A DNA stretch of 64,000 bases from Asanoa iriomotensis (GTDB taxonomy: Bacteria > Actinomycetota > Actinomycetes > Mycobacteriales > Micromonosporaceae), in the NCBI RefSeq assembly GCF_016862515.1, contig NZ_BONC01000029.1, forward strand, positions 1-64,000. The letters run 5' to 3'. Within the stretch, counting starts at the first letter, position 1; each line of letters starts with the position of its first letter. Shown piece by piece: positions 29,038-37,872 of the stretch. The position numbers were made by a program, and so were the translations under genes. Under the pieces are notes generated by a model. It did no database searches. It was not told where the DNA came from and saw nothing but the letters and a program-made list of their open reading frames with translations.

Positions 29038-29160
29038 AGGACGTATCAGTCCTAGCCAAGGGACCCCTTGGTCACATCGGGACTCATTGGTCCTTGACTG
29101 GGACTCAACAGTCCCCATATCATCGGACTATCTAGTCCCATCAAGGGACTCATGAGTCAC
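29038..29160. promoter_or_regulatory. Array of six 16-bp palindromic operators
   Basis: Six copies of NGGAC-N6-GTCNN occur at 29038, 29060, 29079, 29100, 29124 and 29145; consensus GGGACTCANNAGTCCC. Start-to-start distances are 22, 19, 21, 24 and 21 bp, about two helical turns, so bound proteins would sit on one DNA face. The array fills almost the whole space between the divergent XRE operon and transfer operon. The XRE protein is the obvious binding candidate. Confidence 0.85.
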
Positions 29161-29176
29161 ACTGGAGGTGATGCAA

Positions 29177-30019
29177 GTGGCAGGAGCGAACCTCTTCGAC
29201 CGGCCGGGCACGGTCGCGGTCGTTGAGGCGCCGGTGTCTGCGGCGTACGCAAGGCGGGCACGCCTGGCTTTCGTTGGCGTGTCGCTGTTGGTGGCGGTGC
29301 TGACCGGCGCAGTGTCGGCGTTGTTCTGGCATCCACTGTTGGCGGTGGTCTTGGGCCTGGCTGCTGGCCTGGCCTGTGGCTGTGCGGCTGCGGCGCTGGT
29401 CTTCGTTTGGCCGGTGCTGCGGGCGCTATGGCGCTGGTCGTTCGAGCTAGCGGCGCTGACGGTACTGACGGTGGGTCCGGCTCTGCTGGTCAGGGCCGTC
29501 AACGTGTGGTCTGCGCTCACGATCGTGCTGGCGGTGTTGGTCCTCGCGTTCGCGGTGCGGCCGGTCCGGCGTCGGTTGTCGGCCTGGTCGTGGTGTCTGG
29601 TTGTTCGGCACCGGCTGCGGGTCGTGTTCGCGCAGCTCGTGCATTCGGCTTCGCGGTCATCGGGTGCGTTGCCGCTGATCCTGTGGGCGCGGCCTACTCC
29701 GGCCGGCGAGCGGGTCTGGGTGTGGCTTCGCCCGGGTCTGGATCTGTCTGACCTGGAGGGCAAGGCCGGCAAGGTCGCTGTGACCTGTTGGGCCGGTGAA
29801 GCCCGCGTGGTCCGGGCCTCGGCACGGTTCGCGGCGCTGGTCCGTGTGGACCTGACTCGTCGTGACCCGCTGGCCAACTTGGTGCCGTCTCCGTTGGCGG
29901 CGCTGCTCGCGCAGGTGCGCGAGCCCCGGCCATCGCTGTCTGCGGTGGTGTCCCCGGTCGGCCTGGACCTGGCCGACGTCCCCGAACCGGTGGAGCAGCC
30001 GCGGGCAGGTCGACGGTGA
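29177..30019 (+). CDS. AICE transfer membrane protein (N-terminal half of a split FtsK-like translocase)
   Basis: The 280-residue protein has four hydrophobic segments within about residues 25-140, then a soluble C-terminal region with [13 protein letters not shown]. In many actinobacterial elements a membrane part like this is fused to or paired with the FtsK/TraB ATPase; here the ATPase is a separate gene 0.5 kb downstream. GTG at 29177 has GGAGG at 8 nt; starts at 29168 or 29171 would be too close to that site. Its promoter lies under the operator array. Confidence 0.75.
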   Translation: MAGANLFDRPGTVAVVEAPVSAAYARRARLAFVGVSLLVAVLTGAVSALFWHPLLAVVLGLAAGLACGCAAAALVFVWPVLRALWRWSFELAALTVLTVGPALLVRAVNVWSALTIVLAVLVLAFAVRPVRRRLSAWSWCLVVRHRLRVVFAQLVHSASRSSGALPLILWARPTPAGERVWVWLRPGLDLSDLEGKAGKVAVTCWAGEARVVRASARFAALVRVDLTRRDPLANLVPSPLAALLAQVREPRPSLSAVVSPVGLDLADVPEPVEQPRAGRR

Positions 30020-30074
30020 CCACCCGAACCGCTTCCACCGGACCCGATCTGTTTCGAGACAAGGAGAGCCAGTA

Positions 30075-30557
30075 ATGGCAGCAGGAGACACCACGATCAC
30101 GGTGATCGGGAACCTGACCGATGACCCGGAGTTGCGGTTCACCCCGGCAGGGGCCGCCGTCGCGAAGTTCCGGGTGGCGTCCACGCCTCGGTTCATGGAC
30201 CGCGAGTCGGGGCAGTGGAAGGACGGCGAGCCGCTGTTCCTGACCTGCACGGCGTGGCGGGACATGGCCGAACACGTGGCCGAGTCCCTCACCCGGGGCA
30301 CGCGGGTGGTCGTCTACGGGCGGCTGCGCCTGTCCCGCTGGGAGGACAAGGACACCGGCGAGAAGCGGTCGATGTTCCAACTCGACGTGGACGAGATCGG
30401 CCCGTCACTGAAGTTCGCTCAGGCGAAGGTCACCAAGATGAACCGGGCACGGGCCTCCGACGGGTTCACCCCGGATCAGGTGCCGGACGACCCTTGGAAC
30501 ACCGCCACCCCGGCCAACACGGCGGGTTCGGCGGCTGAGTCCCGGCCGGCGGCGTGA
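30075..30557 (+). CDS. ssb: Single-stranded DNA-binding protein
   Basis: A 160-residue OB-fold protein: [28 protein letters not shown], and [27 protein letters not shown]. The usual acidic C-terminal tip (DDDIPF-like) is missing; it ends SRPAA. It would protect single strands made by RepSA-driven rolling-circle replication. AAGGAG precedes the ATG. Its stop overlaps the FtsK-like gene by 4 bp. Confidence 0.93.
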   Translation: MAAGDTTITVIGNLTDDPELRFTPAGAAVAKFRVASTPRFMDRESGQWKDGEPLFLTCTAWRDMAEHVAESLTRGTRVVVYGRLRLSRWEDKDTGEKRSMFQLDVDEIGPSLKFAQAKVTKMNRARASDGFTPDQVPDDPWNTATPANTAGSAAESRPAA

Positions 30558-31453
30558 CCGCCATGCCCACGCTCGTCGCTGACACCGGACCGGGAAGCCA
30601 GCCGGTCACTCTTGGCCCGGTCCTGTCGATCTTCGACCCGGTGCATATCGGGATCGATGAGTTCGGGCAGCCGGTCCGGGTGCCGCTGATCTACCGGAAC
30701 ATGCTCATCGGCGGCGAGCCGGGCGCGGGCAAGTCGGCGTTGTTGAACGCGGTCGTCGCGCACGCGGCGCTGTCGTTGGACTGCCGGCTAGTCCTGCTCG
30801 ACGGCAAGCTGGTCGAGCTCGGGCAATGGCGGGCTTGCGCCGAACCGGGCGGGTTCGTCGGCCCTGACCTGGACGCCGCGAACAAGCTGTTGAAGCGGCT
30901 TCAGATCATGATGGACCGCCGGTACGCGTACCTAGTCGACTGCGAACGACGCAAAGTCGCCGCAGGCGATGCGTTCATGCCGTACGTGGTCGCGATCGAT
31001 GAGATCGCCTACTTCTCGGCCACGGTCGGTAAGAAGCAGGATCGCGAAGAGTTCGCGGCGCTGCTGCGGGACTTGGTCGCCCGGGGTCGTGCGGTCGGGA
31101 TCATCGTGATCGCGGCGACGCAGCGACCGTCCTCGGACATCATCCCCACCTCGTTGCGGGATCTGTTCGCGTGGCGGTTCGCGGGCCGGTGCACCAGCCA
31201 CTCAAGCTCCGACATTGTCCTCGGACACGGCTGGGCGCAACAGGGCTGGACAGCCAACAGCATCAGCCCCACCAACCCGGGTGTTGGTCTGCTGATCGCC
31301 GAGGGCGGCACCCCACAGCTCGTCAAGACCGCGTACCTGGACGACGCCACTTGCGCGGCGATCGCCCGCTACGCGGCCACTCTCCGCACCACCGTCAACC
31401 GCCAGGCTGCCACCGACACCGGCCAGCAGCCGGGCGCGGCAGACGCTGCCTGA
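30554..31453 (+). CDS. FtsK/SpoIIIE-like DNA translocase for conjugation (TraSA/TraB-like)
   Basis: The 299-residue ATPase has Walker [13 protein letters not shown], Walker [12 protein letters not shown], and the [25 protein letters not shown] segment typical of the family. AICE translocases move double-stranded DNA between mycelial cells. It lacks its own transmembrane helices, which the separate upstream membrane protein would supply. GTG at 30554 overlaps ssb. Confidence 0.92.
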   Translation: MTAMPTLVADTGPGSQPVTLGPVLSIFDPVHIGIDEFGQPVRVPLIYRNMLIGGEPGAGKSALLNAVVAHAALSLDCRLVLLDGKLVELGQWRACAEPGGFVGPDLDAANKLLKRLQIMMDRRYAYLVDCERRKVAAGDAFMPYVVAIDEIAYFSATVGKKQDREEFAALLRDLVARGRAVGIIVIAATQRPSSDIIPTSLRDLFAWRFAGRCTSHSSSDIVLGHGWAQQGWTANSISPTNPGVGLLIAEGGTPQLVKTAYLDDATCAAIARYAATLRTTVNRQAATDTGQQPGAADAA

Positions 31454-31480
31454 CCAACCAACCCATAGGGAGGGCCACTC

Positions 31481-31870
31481 ATGGCCAAGCAACTGCCGGT
31501 ACAGCAGCCGGCGGCAGTCCGGATCATCCACTACATCGACCCAGCCACGGGCGGCGGCGACCTCCAGACGCTGACTGAGCGGGAGCTGATCGCGAAGCGT
31601 CAGCGGGACCAGATCGTCTACGCCCGCTGGCTCCAGCGCCGCGCCGTGATCGCGGAGCGGGACCGTAAGGTCCGCCGGTTTTGGCTCGGCTTCGGGATCG
31701 TGTTCGGGCTCGGCGCCCTGGCCGTCATCGGCGGCGTCGTGTGGTTCCTGTTCAACATGACCGCAGCCCTCGGCCTCGGCCTGCTCAGCATCCCCGTCGC
31801 GATCCTCGCGCTCGCGGGCCTGGCGGTCGGCGGTCACCGCTGCGTGACCATCGTCCAGCACTGGCACTGA
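31481..31870 (+). CDS. Small membrane protein of the transfer operon
   Basis: A 129-residue protein with a soluble basic N-terminus (about 1-65) and two hydrophobic helices (about 68-90 and 95-118). It probably belongs to the Spd (spread) or mating class by position, but no family is recognised. GGGAGG precedes the ATG. Confidence 0.7.
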   Translation: MAKQLPVQQPAAVRIIHYIDPATGGGDLQTLTERELIAKRQRDQIVYARWLQRRAVIAERDRKVRRFWLGFGIVFGLGALAVIGGVVWFLFNMTAALGLGLLSIPVAILALAGLAVGGHRCVTIVQHWH

Positions 31871-31967
31871 TCCCGCCCGGACGGCCAGCCCACCTCCGCC
31901 AAGAAGTCGCCGACCGTCCGGCCTAACAGCCACCGATTCCCCACAAATTGGAAGGGAGGTAGCTGCG

Positions 31968-32759
31968 ATGCAGCCTACCCAAAACCAGGCCGAGCAGACC
32001 TCGGCCACCCCGTTCCGCCGCTGGGACAGGGCACCGGAGACCCCCTCGGACAGCAGGTTCTTCGACCTGCGCGAGGCCGGCTACCTGGGCTGGATCGACC
32101 AGGACGGCTACGCCGTCCAGGAGTTCACTGAGGTCGACCCCGACCCGGCCACGGCCACCCCGGCGATCCGGCTGCGTACTGCGGCGTGCTACTTGCGCCG
32201 GCACGGCTGGCACCAGGGCGACATGTTCGCCGACCCGGACGCGCCGTACCCGGCGGCCTGCGCCCTCGGCGCGATCCGCATGGCCGTCTACGGCACCTCG
32301 GTCATCGACGCTGACGCGCCTAAGGGTGCCGAGGCGTTCGAGGCCACGGTGTGCGTTTTGGCGGACTACCTGGTGATGCACCTCGACGTCCCCGACCCGT
32401 CGGACGCTCTGGCGGCCGGCTACGGCGAGGACCTCGAGGAACTCGTCGGCGGCTGGAACGACGACCCGGCCCGCAACGTCTCGCACGTCATCGCCGCCTT
32501 CTACGGCGCCGCTGACGAGTGGGACCGTATCCAGCGGAAGCGGTCGGTACCGGTCTGCTGCGGTGCCCCGATGGCGGAAGACAACGCTCTGTCGCCGTCG
32601 GCGTCGTGCTTCCCTGGCGACGGCGTTCGGGTGGAACGGGTCTACCGATGCGGCCTGTGCGACAAGTGGAAGGCCGTCGAGGTCACCGACCCCGACGAAG
32701 CTGACCGGCTGTTCGGGCAGGCCCTCAACGGCGACGTTGACCCAGGCGGTGCACGATGA
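31968..32759 (+). CDS. AICE protein resembling DUF6197, with C-terminal zinc-finger-like segment
   Basis: A 263-residue protein. The middle (RTAACYLRRHGWHQGDMF, then CALGAIRMAVYG) has the pattern of DUF6197 proteins of actinobacterial mobile elements. The last third has paired cysteines (PVCCGAP and YRCGLCDKW) that may bind zinc. AGGGAGGT precedes the ATG, and its stop overlaps the next gene. Function unknown. Confidence 0.72.
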   Translation: MQPTQNQAEQTSATPFRRWDRAPETPSDSRFFDLREAGYLGWIDQDGYAVQEFTEVDPDPATATPAIRLRTAACYLRRHGWHQGDMFADPDAPYPAACALGAIRMAVYGTSVIDADAPKGAEAFEATVCVLADYLVMHLDVPDPSDALAAGYGEDLEELVGGWNDDPARNVSHVIAAFYGAADEWDRIQRKRSVPVCCGAPMAEDNALSPSASCFPGDGVRVERVYRCGLCDKWKAVEVTDPDEADRLFGQALNGDVDPGGAR

Positions 32760-33427
32760 CCGACCGGACCAGCAAGCCGCGGAGCACCCGCAAGCGGGCC
32801 AAGCAGTTCACGGAAACGACGGAGTTCGACGCGTTCGCGCGGCGGATCCTGCGGGCCTACGGCCGCCGTGTCTCTGCCGGCGACGTCGAAGCATTGCAGT
32901 CACTGGCAGACCTCGCTTCCGAGGTGGACGCGGTTACCCGGCTCGCCGTGGTGAGCCTCCGCAAGCCGCCCTACCGCTACTCGTGGGACGAGATCGGCCA
33001 ACGACTCGGCGTCACCCGGCAGGCCGCACAAGCCCGCTTCGGCGAGCGTCCTGACCGGCCCGGCGCCATGGACGCGCGTTTGGTCCAGGCCGGGCAGCTC
33101 GTCACGGTCGCGACGTTGGCCGAGGTGTTCGCCGACCATCACCCGGGCCGCCCGGCACGATCCGTGTGCCCCGGCTGCGGGTTCCGCTACACCGACAACA
33201 TCACCGAATGCCCAACCCTGGCCACCGCCCGGCCGCTGCTCTACCGGCGGCGCGCCGAAGACCAGAAAGCCATCGGCCGGCTGACCGGTGACCAGCTCGA
33301 CTACCTCATCGGCACCCGGTCGGCCCGCAAACCTGGGGCGACCGCACGCCGCACCTTCAACCCGAACCGTCCGCCTGAGCAGGGGCCACCGTCCCTGTTC
33401 CCGATCAGCGTTCCCGGCGGTGCGTGA
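32756..33427 (+). CDS. HTH protein with zinc-finger-like motif
   Basis: A 223-residue basic protein with a helix-turn-helix-like stretch (YSWDEIGQRLGVTRQAAQARFG, about 80-102), a CPGCG...C cluster at about 142-155, and an Arg-rich tail. It is probably a DNA-binding protein of the element. ATGA overlap with the upstream gene and overlap with the following GIY-YIG gene show coupling. Confidence 0.72.
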   Translation: MTDRTSKPRSTRKRAKQFTETTEFDAFARRILRAYGRRVSAGDVEALQSLADLASEVDAVTRLAVVSLRKPPYRYSWDEIGQRLGVTRQAAQARFGERPDRPGAMDARLVQAGQLVTVATLAEVFADHHPGRPARSVCPGCGFRYTDNITECPTLATARPLLYRRRAEDQKAIGRLTGDQLDYLIGTRSARKPGATARRTFNPNRPPEQGPPSLFPISVPGGA

Positions 33428-33798
33428 TGGCCGCTACCGGGACCGTGTATCTGCTCCACTTCGACCGTCCGTACGGCCACGCCGGTCACTACACCGGCTG
33501 GACCACGAACCTGACCGCACGCCTGGCCGACCACGCATCCGGTCGCGGTGCCCGCCTCATGGCAGTCATCAGCGCAGCCGGCATCGGGTTCACCCTCGCG
33601 CGGACCTGGCCCGGCACCCGCTCACTGGAGCGGGCTCTCAAACGACAAGGCGGCGCGTCGCGTCGCTGCCCGCTATGCGGGATCACCCCTGCCACCCGTG
33701 CCGCCACTGCTGCGGCAACCACCCGGGCGGCCAGGGGATCGACCCCCTTCCGCCCGACACCTGTGCACCACCCGTCGAACGGAAGGGGAAACCGATGA
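33424..33798 (+). CDS. GIY-YIG-like nuclease domain protein
   Basis: The 124-residue protein has VYLLHF...HYTGWTTNLTARLADHASGRG followed by LARTWPGTRSLERALKRQ, matching a diverged GIY-YIG core: the two Tyr-bearing strands, the Arg helix and a family-like R-W pattern. The tail is Arg/Thr-rich with a CPLC pair. It may nick or trim DNA during transfer or act on competing elements; this is inferred. Confidence 0.72.
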   Translation: MMAATGTVYLLHFDRPYGHAGHYTGWTTNLTARLADHASGRGARLMAVISAAGIGFTLARTWPGTRSLERALKRQGGASRRCPLCGITPATRAATAAATTRAARGSTPFRPTPVHHPSNGRGNR

Positions 33799-34016
33799 CC
33801 CAGACCCGCTACTTCGTCTCCTACATGTACCAGGCCGGCGCCGGTCTCGGCGTCGGGAACTGCGAGGTGACCTGGCCCAAGCCGATCACCTCCATGACAG
33901 ATGTCCGTGAACTGACCGCATTCCTTGACCGGCAGGGGCTCAACAACCCGACGGTCCTGTCGTTCTGCCCGCTGGACGCAACCAGCGGCGGCAAGCCGGG
34001 TGGGGGTGCGGCATGA
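33795..34016 (+). CDS. Small hypothetical AICE protein (73 aa)
   Basis: Starts MTQTRYFVSYMYQAG and resembles small conserved AICE proteins of beta-rich type. GGAAGGGGA lies just upstream of the ATG. It overlaps its neighbours by 4 bp at both ends, so it is translated as part of the coupled chain. Function unknown. Confidence 0.7.
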   Translation: MTQTRYFVSYMYQAGAGLGVGNCEVTWPKPITSMTDVRELTAFLDRQGLNNPTVLSFCPLDATSGGKPGGGAA

Positions 34017-34312
34017 CCATGTCGCCAGCCCTGCGGGCCGCGCTCGCAGAGAACGCGAGAACCCTCTACGAGCTGCTGCTCGCCGACCCTCACGTCCAGC
34101 CATGCGCGTTCGTCTATGACGGCGACCGCGTCATCACCGCTGGACCGGTCACGGTCCGTTTCACCCCGGCCGCCGTCGAGATCGCCTTCGCGGACCTCGA
34201 TGACGACCCGGCCGACTCGGTGACCGTCACCGTCGGCGGCTACCGCTGGAACTTCCGACACCTCGCAGCGGTGGTTAAGGGCCTGCTCCACACGCTGGCG
34301 GTGCCGTCATGA
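34013..34312 (+). CDS. Small hypothetical AICE protein (99 aa)
   Basis: No family recognised. The sequence is acidic with a helix at the start, a beta-rich middle (VTVRFTPAAVEIAF) and a closing helix. It overlaps both neighbours by 4 bp. Confidence 0.68.
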   Translation: MTMSPALRAALAENARTLYELLLADPHVQPCAFVYDGDRVITAGPVTVRFTPAAVEIAFADLDDDPADSVTVTVGGYRWNFRHLAAVVKGLLHTLAVPS

Positions 34313-34848
34313 CGACGAATCCTCATGTCGAGCCGTCCGCGACCGTCATCGGATGTCCGGTGTGCGGGTCGACGCGGCCGGACCTGATCGCCGCTGGTGT
34401 CTGCTACACGTGCGAGTTCTGGCAGGAGCAGTTCGCCAACCCTGGCGGGCTGATCATCGATGGCCACCATTACCGCATCGGTGCGGAGCCACCCGGCGAG
34501 AAACTCGCCGTCTTCCCGAAGGGATACGGCTGCTACGGCACCGGGTTCCTCATCCGCCGTGTCGACGGCACGGAGATCGTCACCCACAACCTGTGGCACC
34601 AAGGCGAGATTCCGCCCGGTTTGGTGCGCCCGGACAACGCCGCGTTCGTCGCGGTCGGCGACCAGGTACCCAAGCCGGAACCGTCACACCGACACGCAGA
34701 TCACCTACACCACTACACGAACGTTCCGGACTCCTTCGTCTATCAGTGCTGGTTCGACGATTGCGGCAACTGGTTCACCTCGCCTGAGGAAGCCGCTGCG
34801 ACCGACGACCGCGTCATGGCCTACCTCCGAAACGGAGGCACGGCATGA
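34309..34848 (+). CDS. Hypothetical AICE protein with zinc-finger-like cysteines (179 aa)
   Basis: The N-terminus has CPVCG and CYTCEFW, a likely zinc ribbon (about 16-37). The remainder is rich in aromatic residues and His (GYGCYGTGFLI, HNLWHQGEIP, SHRHADHLHHY). No known function. Coupled by 4-bp overlaps to neighbours. Confidence 0.7.
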   Translation: MTTNPHVEPSATVIGCPVCGSTRPDLIAAGVCYTCEFWQEQFANPGGLIIDGHHYRIGAEPPGEKLAVFPKGYGCYGTGFLIRRVDGTEIVTHNLWHQGEIPPGLVRPDNAAFVAVGDQVPKPEPSHRHADHLHHYTNVPDSFVYQCWFDDCGNWFTSPEEAAATDDRVMAYLRNGGTA

Positions 34849-35888
34849 CAACGACAAACAATCACGGTGAGCCGCGTCTGGCGTCGGTGGCGTCGTGGGC
34901 GGTGCTGGCGGCCTCGTTCGGGCTGTCCGCTACCACCTGGGTCGCCCTGGCCGAACTGGCCGGCTTCACCGCAACCCTCTCGATTGCCGATCTCGTGTTG
35001 CGGCTGGCGTGGCTGATGCCCGTCGCGGTTGACGGCTATGTCGTCGTCGCGCTGGTGCTGTGGATGTCCCCTGTCCCGCCGAAGGTCGCAGCGTTCGCGA
35101 AGAAGAACACCTACGGTGCGGCTGGTATCGGGATCGCCGCTCAGTCGGCGTACCACCTGCTGCACACCGCATCCACGACCGACCAACTCTGGCGCGTGGT
35201 CCTGGCCGCGATCGTCGGCGCTCTACCGCCTGCCGTCGCTGCCCTGGCCGTGCACATGCGCGCCCTGATCCGCCGGGAAGGCGCCAATACGCCGACCCCG
35301 GCACCGACCACATCCGTACCCGCCGCACCCGCCGTCACCGACGCCGGACCGGCCCTGACCCCAACCGTCACCGACCCGGTACCGCCGGTCCGGCAGGCAC
35401 CGCAACCGGTGCCCACCCCGGAACCGACCCCGGTCCCGGCAACGGTGACGGAGGCCCGGCCGCAGGTTCCGACTCCGGCCGAGGTCGCTTCCCGGATCAC
35501 CCCGACACCGACGGCTGGCACGGCCATCCGGCCGGCGACCGTTGACGAGCGGCGCACCGCGCCACCCCGACCCCACAAGGCACGTCCTGGTACCCCGGCA
35601 CCTGCGCTGGCACCGTCCGCCACTGACACTCGTGTCTCCGCGCCCGACGCTGCACAGCTCACCTTGCCGGTCGTATCACCGGACGTGTTCAACAGGGCCA
35701 CCGAGGCGGCACGCGCGTACCGCTCCGAACACGGCACGCCGATCACTGCTGGCAAGCTCGCCGTCGAGCTTCGGATCACATCGAAGGAAGCGGCTCAAGC
35801 CATCGCACAGATGGACCTGCTGCCCGATAGCCCGACCGAACCTGCTCCGACCGTCAACGGCAACCGTCCCGCACGGGCGGCCCGGTGA
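34845..35888 (+). CDS. DUF2637 membrane protein with Pro-rich linker and C-terminal helical domain (SpdB2-like)
   Basis: A 347-residue protein. Four transmembrane helices (about 15-130) with the DUF2637-type segment LAWLMPVAVDGYVVVALVLWM. A long Pro/Thr/Ala linker (about 145-265) follows, then a soluble domain of about 60 residues (FNRATEAARAYRSEH...LAVELRITSKEAAQAIAQM) that looks like a small HTH. DUF2637 proteins sit upstream of repSA in AICEs and are linked to plasmid spread. It overlaps repSA by 4 bp. Confidence 0.85.
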   Translation: MTTTNNHGEPRLASVASWAVLAASFGLSATTWVALAELAGFTATLSIADLVLRLAWLMPVAVDGYVVVALVLWMSPVPPKVAAFAKKNTYGAAGIGIAAQSAYHLLHTASTTDQLWRVVLAAIVGALPPAVAALAVHMRALIRREGANTPTPAPTTSVPAAPAVTDAGPALTPTVTDPVPPVRQAPQPVPTPEPTPVPATVTEARPQVPTPAEVASRITPTPTAGTAIRPATVDERRTAPPRPHKARPGTPAPALAPSATDTRVSAPDAAQLTLPVVSPDVFNRATEAARAYRSEHGTPITAGKLAVELRITSKEAAQAIAQMDLLPDSPTEPAPTVNGNRPARAAR

Positions 35889-37465
35889 CCGTCTCGACGC
35901 TGACCGTCGTACCCGAGACTCACGTCTCGGGTACGGCCCCATGCGCCGAGCCAACCACCATGGCGCCGCCGTGGTACGTGCGCTCCACCGACGTCCGTTT
36001 GCAGGCCATCGCTCGGGCGGTCCGTGACGACTACCCGGACTGGCTTGACCACGTTCGCTCGGCGGCGGCGTGCGTGCGCCCGGTCCGCCTCGCCGGCGCC
36101 ATCGCGACGGTGGAAGCCGACACCGGCCGGATCCTGTCCACGGTGTCGACGGCGACGATGCCGGACGGGGTGATCTACAAGGCGTGCGGGAACCGGCGGG
36201 AGACGGTCTGCCCCGCCTGCTCGCAGCGGTACAAGGGCGACGCGTACCAGGTCGTGCGGTCCGGGCTGATCGGCGGCAAGGGCGTGCCGGAGCAGGTCGC
36301 CACCCACCCGGCCGTGTTCCCGACCTTCACCGCGCCGTCGTTCGGGCCGGTCCACACCCGCCACATCAAACGCCACACCTGCGGGCGGCGGGCATCTTGC
36401 GACTGCCGCCCGGAACCCTGCCACCCCCGCCGCGACGCCGCGTGGTGTGAACACGGCCGGCGGCTGGTCTGCTTCGCCCGCCACGCAGACAGTGACCGCG
36501 CCCTAGGTACGCCGTTGTGTCTGGACTGCTACGACCACGATGCCCAGGTCGTGTGGAACCTGCAGGCTGGGGAACTCTGGCGCCGGACCACCATCGCGAT
36601 CAACCGGTACATGCGGCGGCTGGCCCGCGAGCGGGGGATTCCTGACGTCCAGGTCGTCACCGTGCGGGACGGGAAGGTCCGGGTCCGCAGTGTGGCGCCG
36701 TTCCGGCTCTCGTTCGGCAAAGCCGCCGAGATGCAGCGCCGAGCCGCGGTTCACTTCCACGCCATCATCCGTCTTGACGGCTTCGACCCCGACGACCGAG
36801 ACGCGATCCTCCCGCCTCCGGCCGGACTCGACGCGGGCGACCTGAAAGCGGCGGTGGACCACGCAGCGGGGACGGTGGGGTTCACGACCGGCGACCACCC
36901 GGCACGACCCGAAGGTTGGCCGATCGCCTGGGGTCCGCAGACCCTCACCAAACTGATCACCGTCGCGGCCGACGGTGAGGTCACCGATGGCATGGTCGCT
37001 GCGTACCTCGCGAAGTACGCCACCAAGTCGACGGAGATCACGGGTCACGCCTCCAGCCGCCTGAACGACGACACGATCGGCGTCTACGCCGACCCGGACG
37101 GCACCCACACCGAACGCCTCGTAGAAGCGTGCTGGATCCTCGGCCGGCCCAGCGACTGGCGACGCCTACGACGCTGGGCACACATGCTCGGCTTCGGCGG
37201 CCACTTCCTCACCAAGTCCCGCCGCTACTCGGTCACCTTCACCGTCCTACGCGCCGAACGCGCCACCTGGCAACGCGTCCAAAACAGCGGCCCCGAGGTC
37301 ACCGAACCCGGCGAGGAACCGACGACCCTAGTCGTCAACTTCCTTCAGTTCGTTGGTGCCGGGTGGCATACGACCGCTGACGCCCTGATGGCCAACACAT
37401 CCGCAGCGCTCGCTAGAGAACATCAACAACTCGCCCGCACGGACCTAGTAGCCCTGGCTGCGTAA
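35885..37465 (+). CDS. repSA: Rolling-circle replication initiator RepSA
   Basis: The 526-residue protein is the size of the pSAM2 RepSA family. It has a zinc-binding-like cysteine block (CPACSQRYKGDAYQ and CxC, C...H pairs, about 105-200). The HUH motif is His290-Phe-His292 (AAVHFHAIIRLDG), and the candidate nicking tyrosines are Tyr374 and Tyr378 (YLAKYATKS). It would nick the element's replication origin after excision. GTG start overlaps the DUF2637 gene. Confidence 0.94.
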   Translation: MTVSTLTVVPETHVSGTAPCAEPTTMAPPWYVRSTDVRLQAIARAVRDDYPDWLDHVRSAAACVRPVRLAGAIATVEADTGRILSTVSTATMPDGVIYKACGNRRETVCPACSQRYKGDAYQVVRSGLIGGKGVPEQVATHPAVFPTFTAPSFGPVHTRHIKRHTCGRRASCDCRPEPCHPRRDAAWCEHGRRLVCFARHADSDRALGTPLCLDCYDHDAQVVWNLQAGELWRRTTIAINRYMRRLARERGIPDVQVVTVRDGKVRVRSVAPFRLSFGKAAEMQRRAAVHFHAIIRLDGFDPDDRDAILPPPAGLDAGDLKAAVDHAAGTVGFTTGDHPARPEGWPIAWGPQTLTKLITVAADGEVTDGMVAAYLAKYATKSTEITGHASSRLNDDTIGVYADPDGTHTERLVEACWILGRPSDWRRLRRWAHMLGFGGHFLTKSRRYSVTFTVLRAERATWQRVQNSGPEVTEPGEEPTTLVVNFLQFVGAGWHTTADALMANTSAALAREHQQLARTDLVALAA

Positions 37466-37519
37466 GTCGATTCACTGTCAAACCCGCCTTGACACCCGAT
37501 CGGAGAGGAACCAGCGAGC

Positions 37520-37849
37520 GTGGACAGGCAAACGTCGGCTCCGACGACGTTTTACCGCCCGGCCGAGGTGGCTGAGCGGTTGCGCTGCTCCGTGTGGTGG
37601 GTCAAGGAACAGGCAAGGCGGCGGCGCATTCCGTACTGCTGGATCGGCGGCAGCTACAGGTTCACCGAAGAGCACATCAGCGAGATCGCCCGCCTCTTCG
37701 AAGTCGAACCGCTCGACGTATCTACCTCGGTCCCACGCCGCCCACAGACGGTCAGACCGGCGACTCCTACGAACGGTGAGCCGGTCGTGCAGCTCAATGC
37801 ACGCATCCCACGTCGCGCCCGCACCAGTACGCCGCACGCGGCGGCGTGA
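37520..37849 (+). CDS. xis: Excisionase-like HTH protein
   Basis: A 109-residue protein with an AlpA/excisionase HTH: FYRPAEVAERLRCSVWWVKEQARRRRIPYCWIGGSYRF. Its position directly before int is standard for AICE xis. GGAGAGG lies before the GTG start. Confidence 0.9.
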   Translation: MDRQTSAPTTFYRPAEVAERLRCSVWWVKEQARRRRIPYCWIGGSYRFTEEHISEIARLFEVEPLDVSTSVPRRPQTVRPATPTNGEPVVQLNARIPRRARTSTPHAAA

Positions 37850-37872
37850 CCGAAGAAAGGAGGCAGCTACCA

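Noticed and set aside
29038-29160. CRISPR array
   Set aside because: The repeats are 16-bp palindromes with a few bases between them, not repeats with unique spacers of 30 bp or more; no cas genes nearby.
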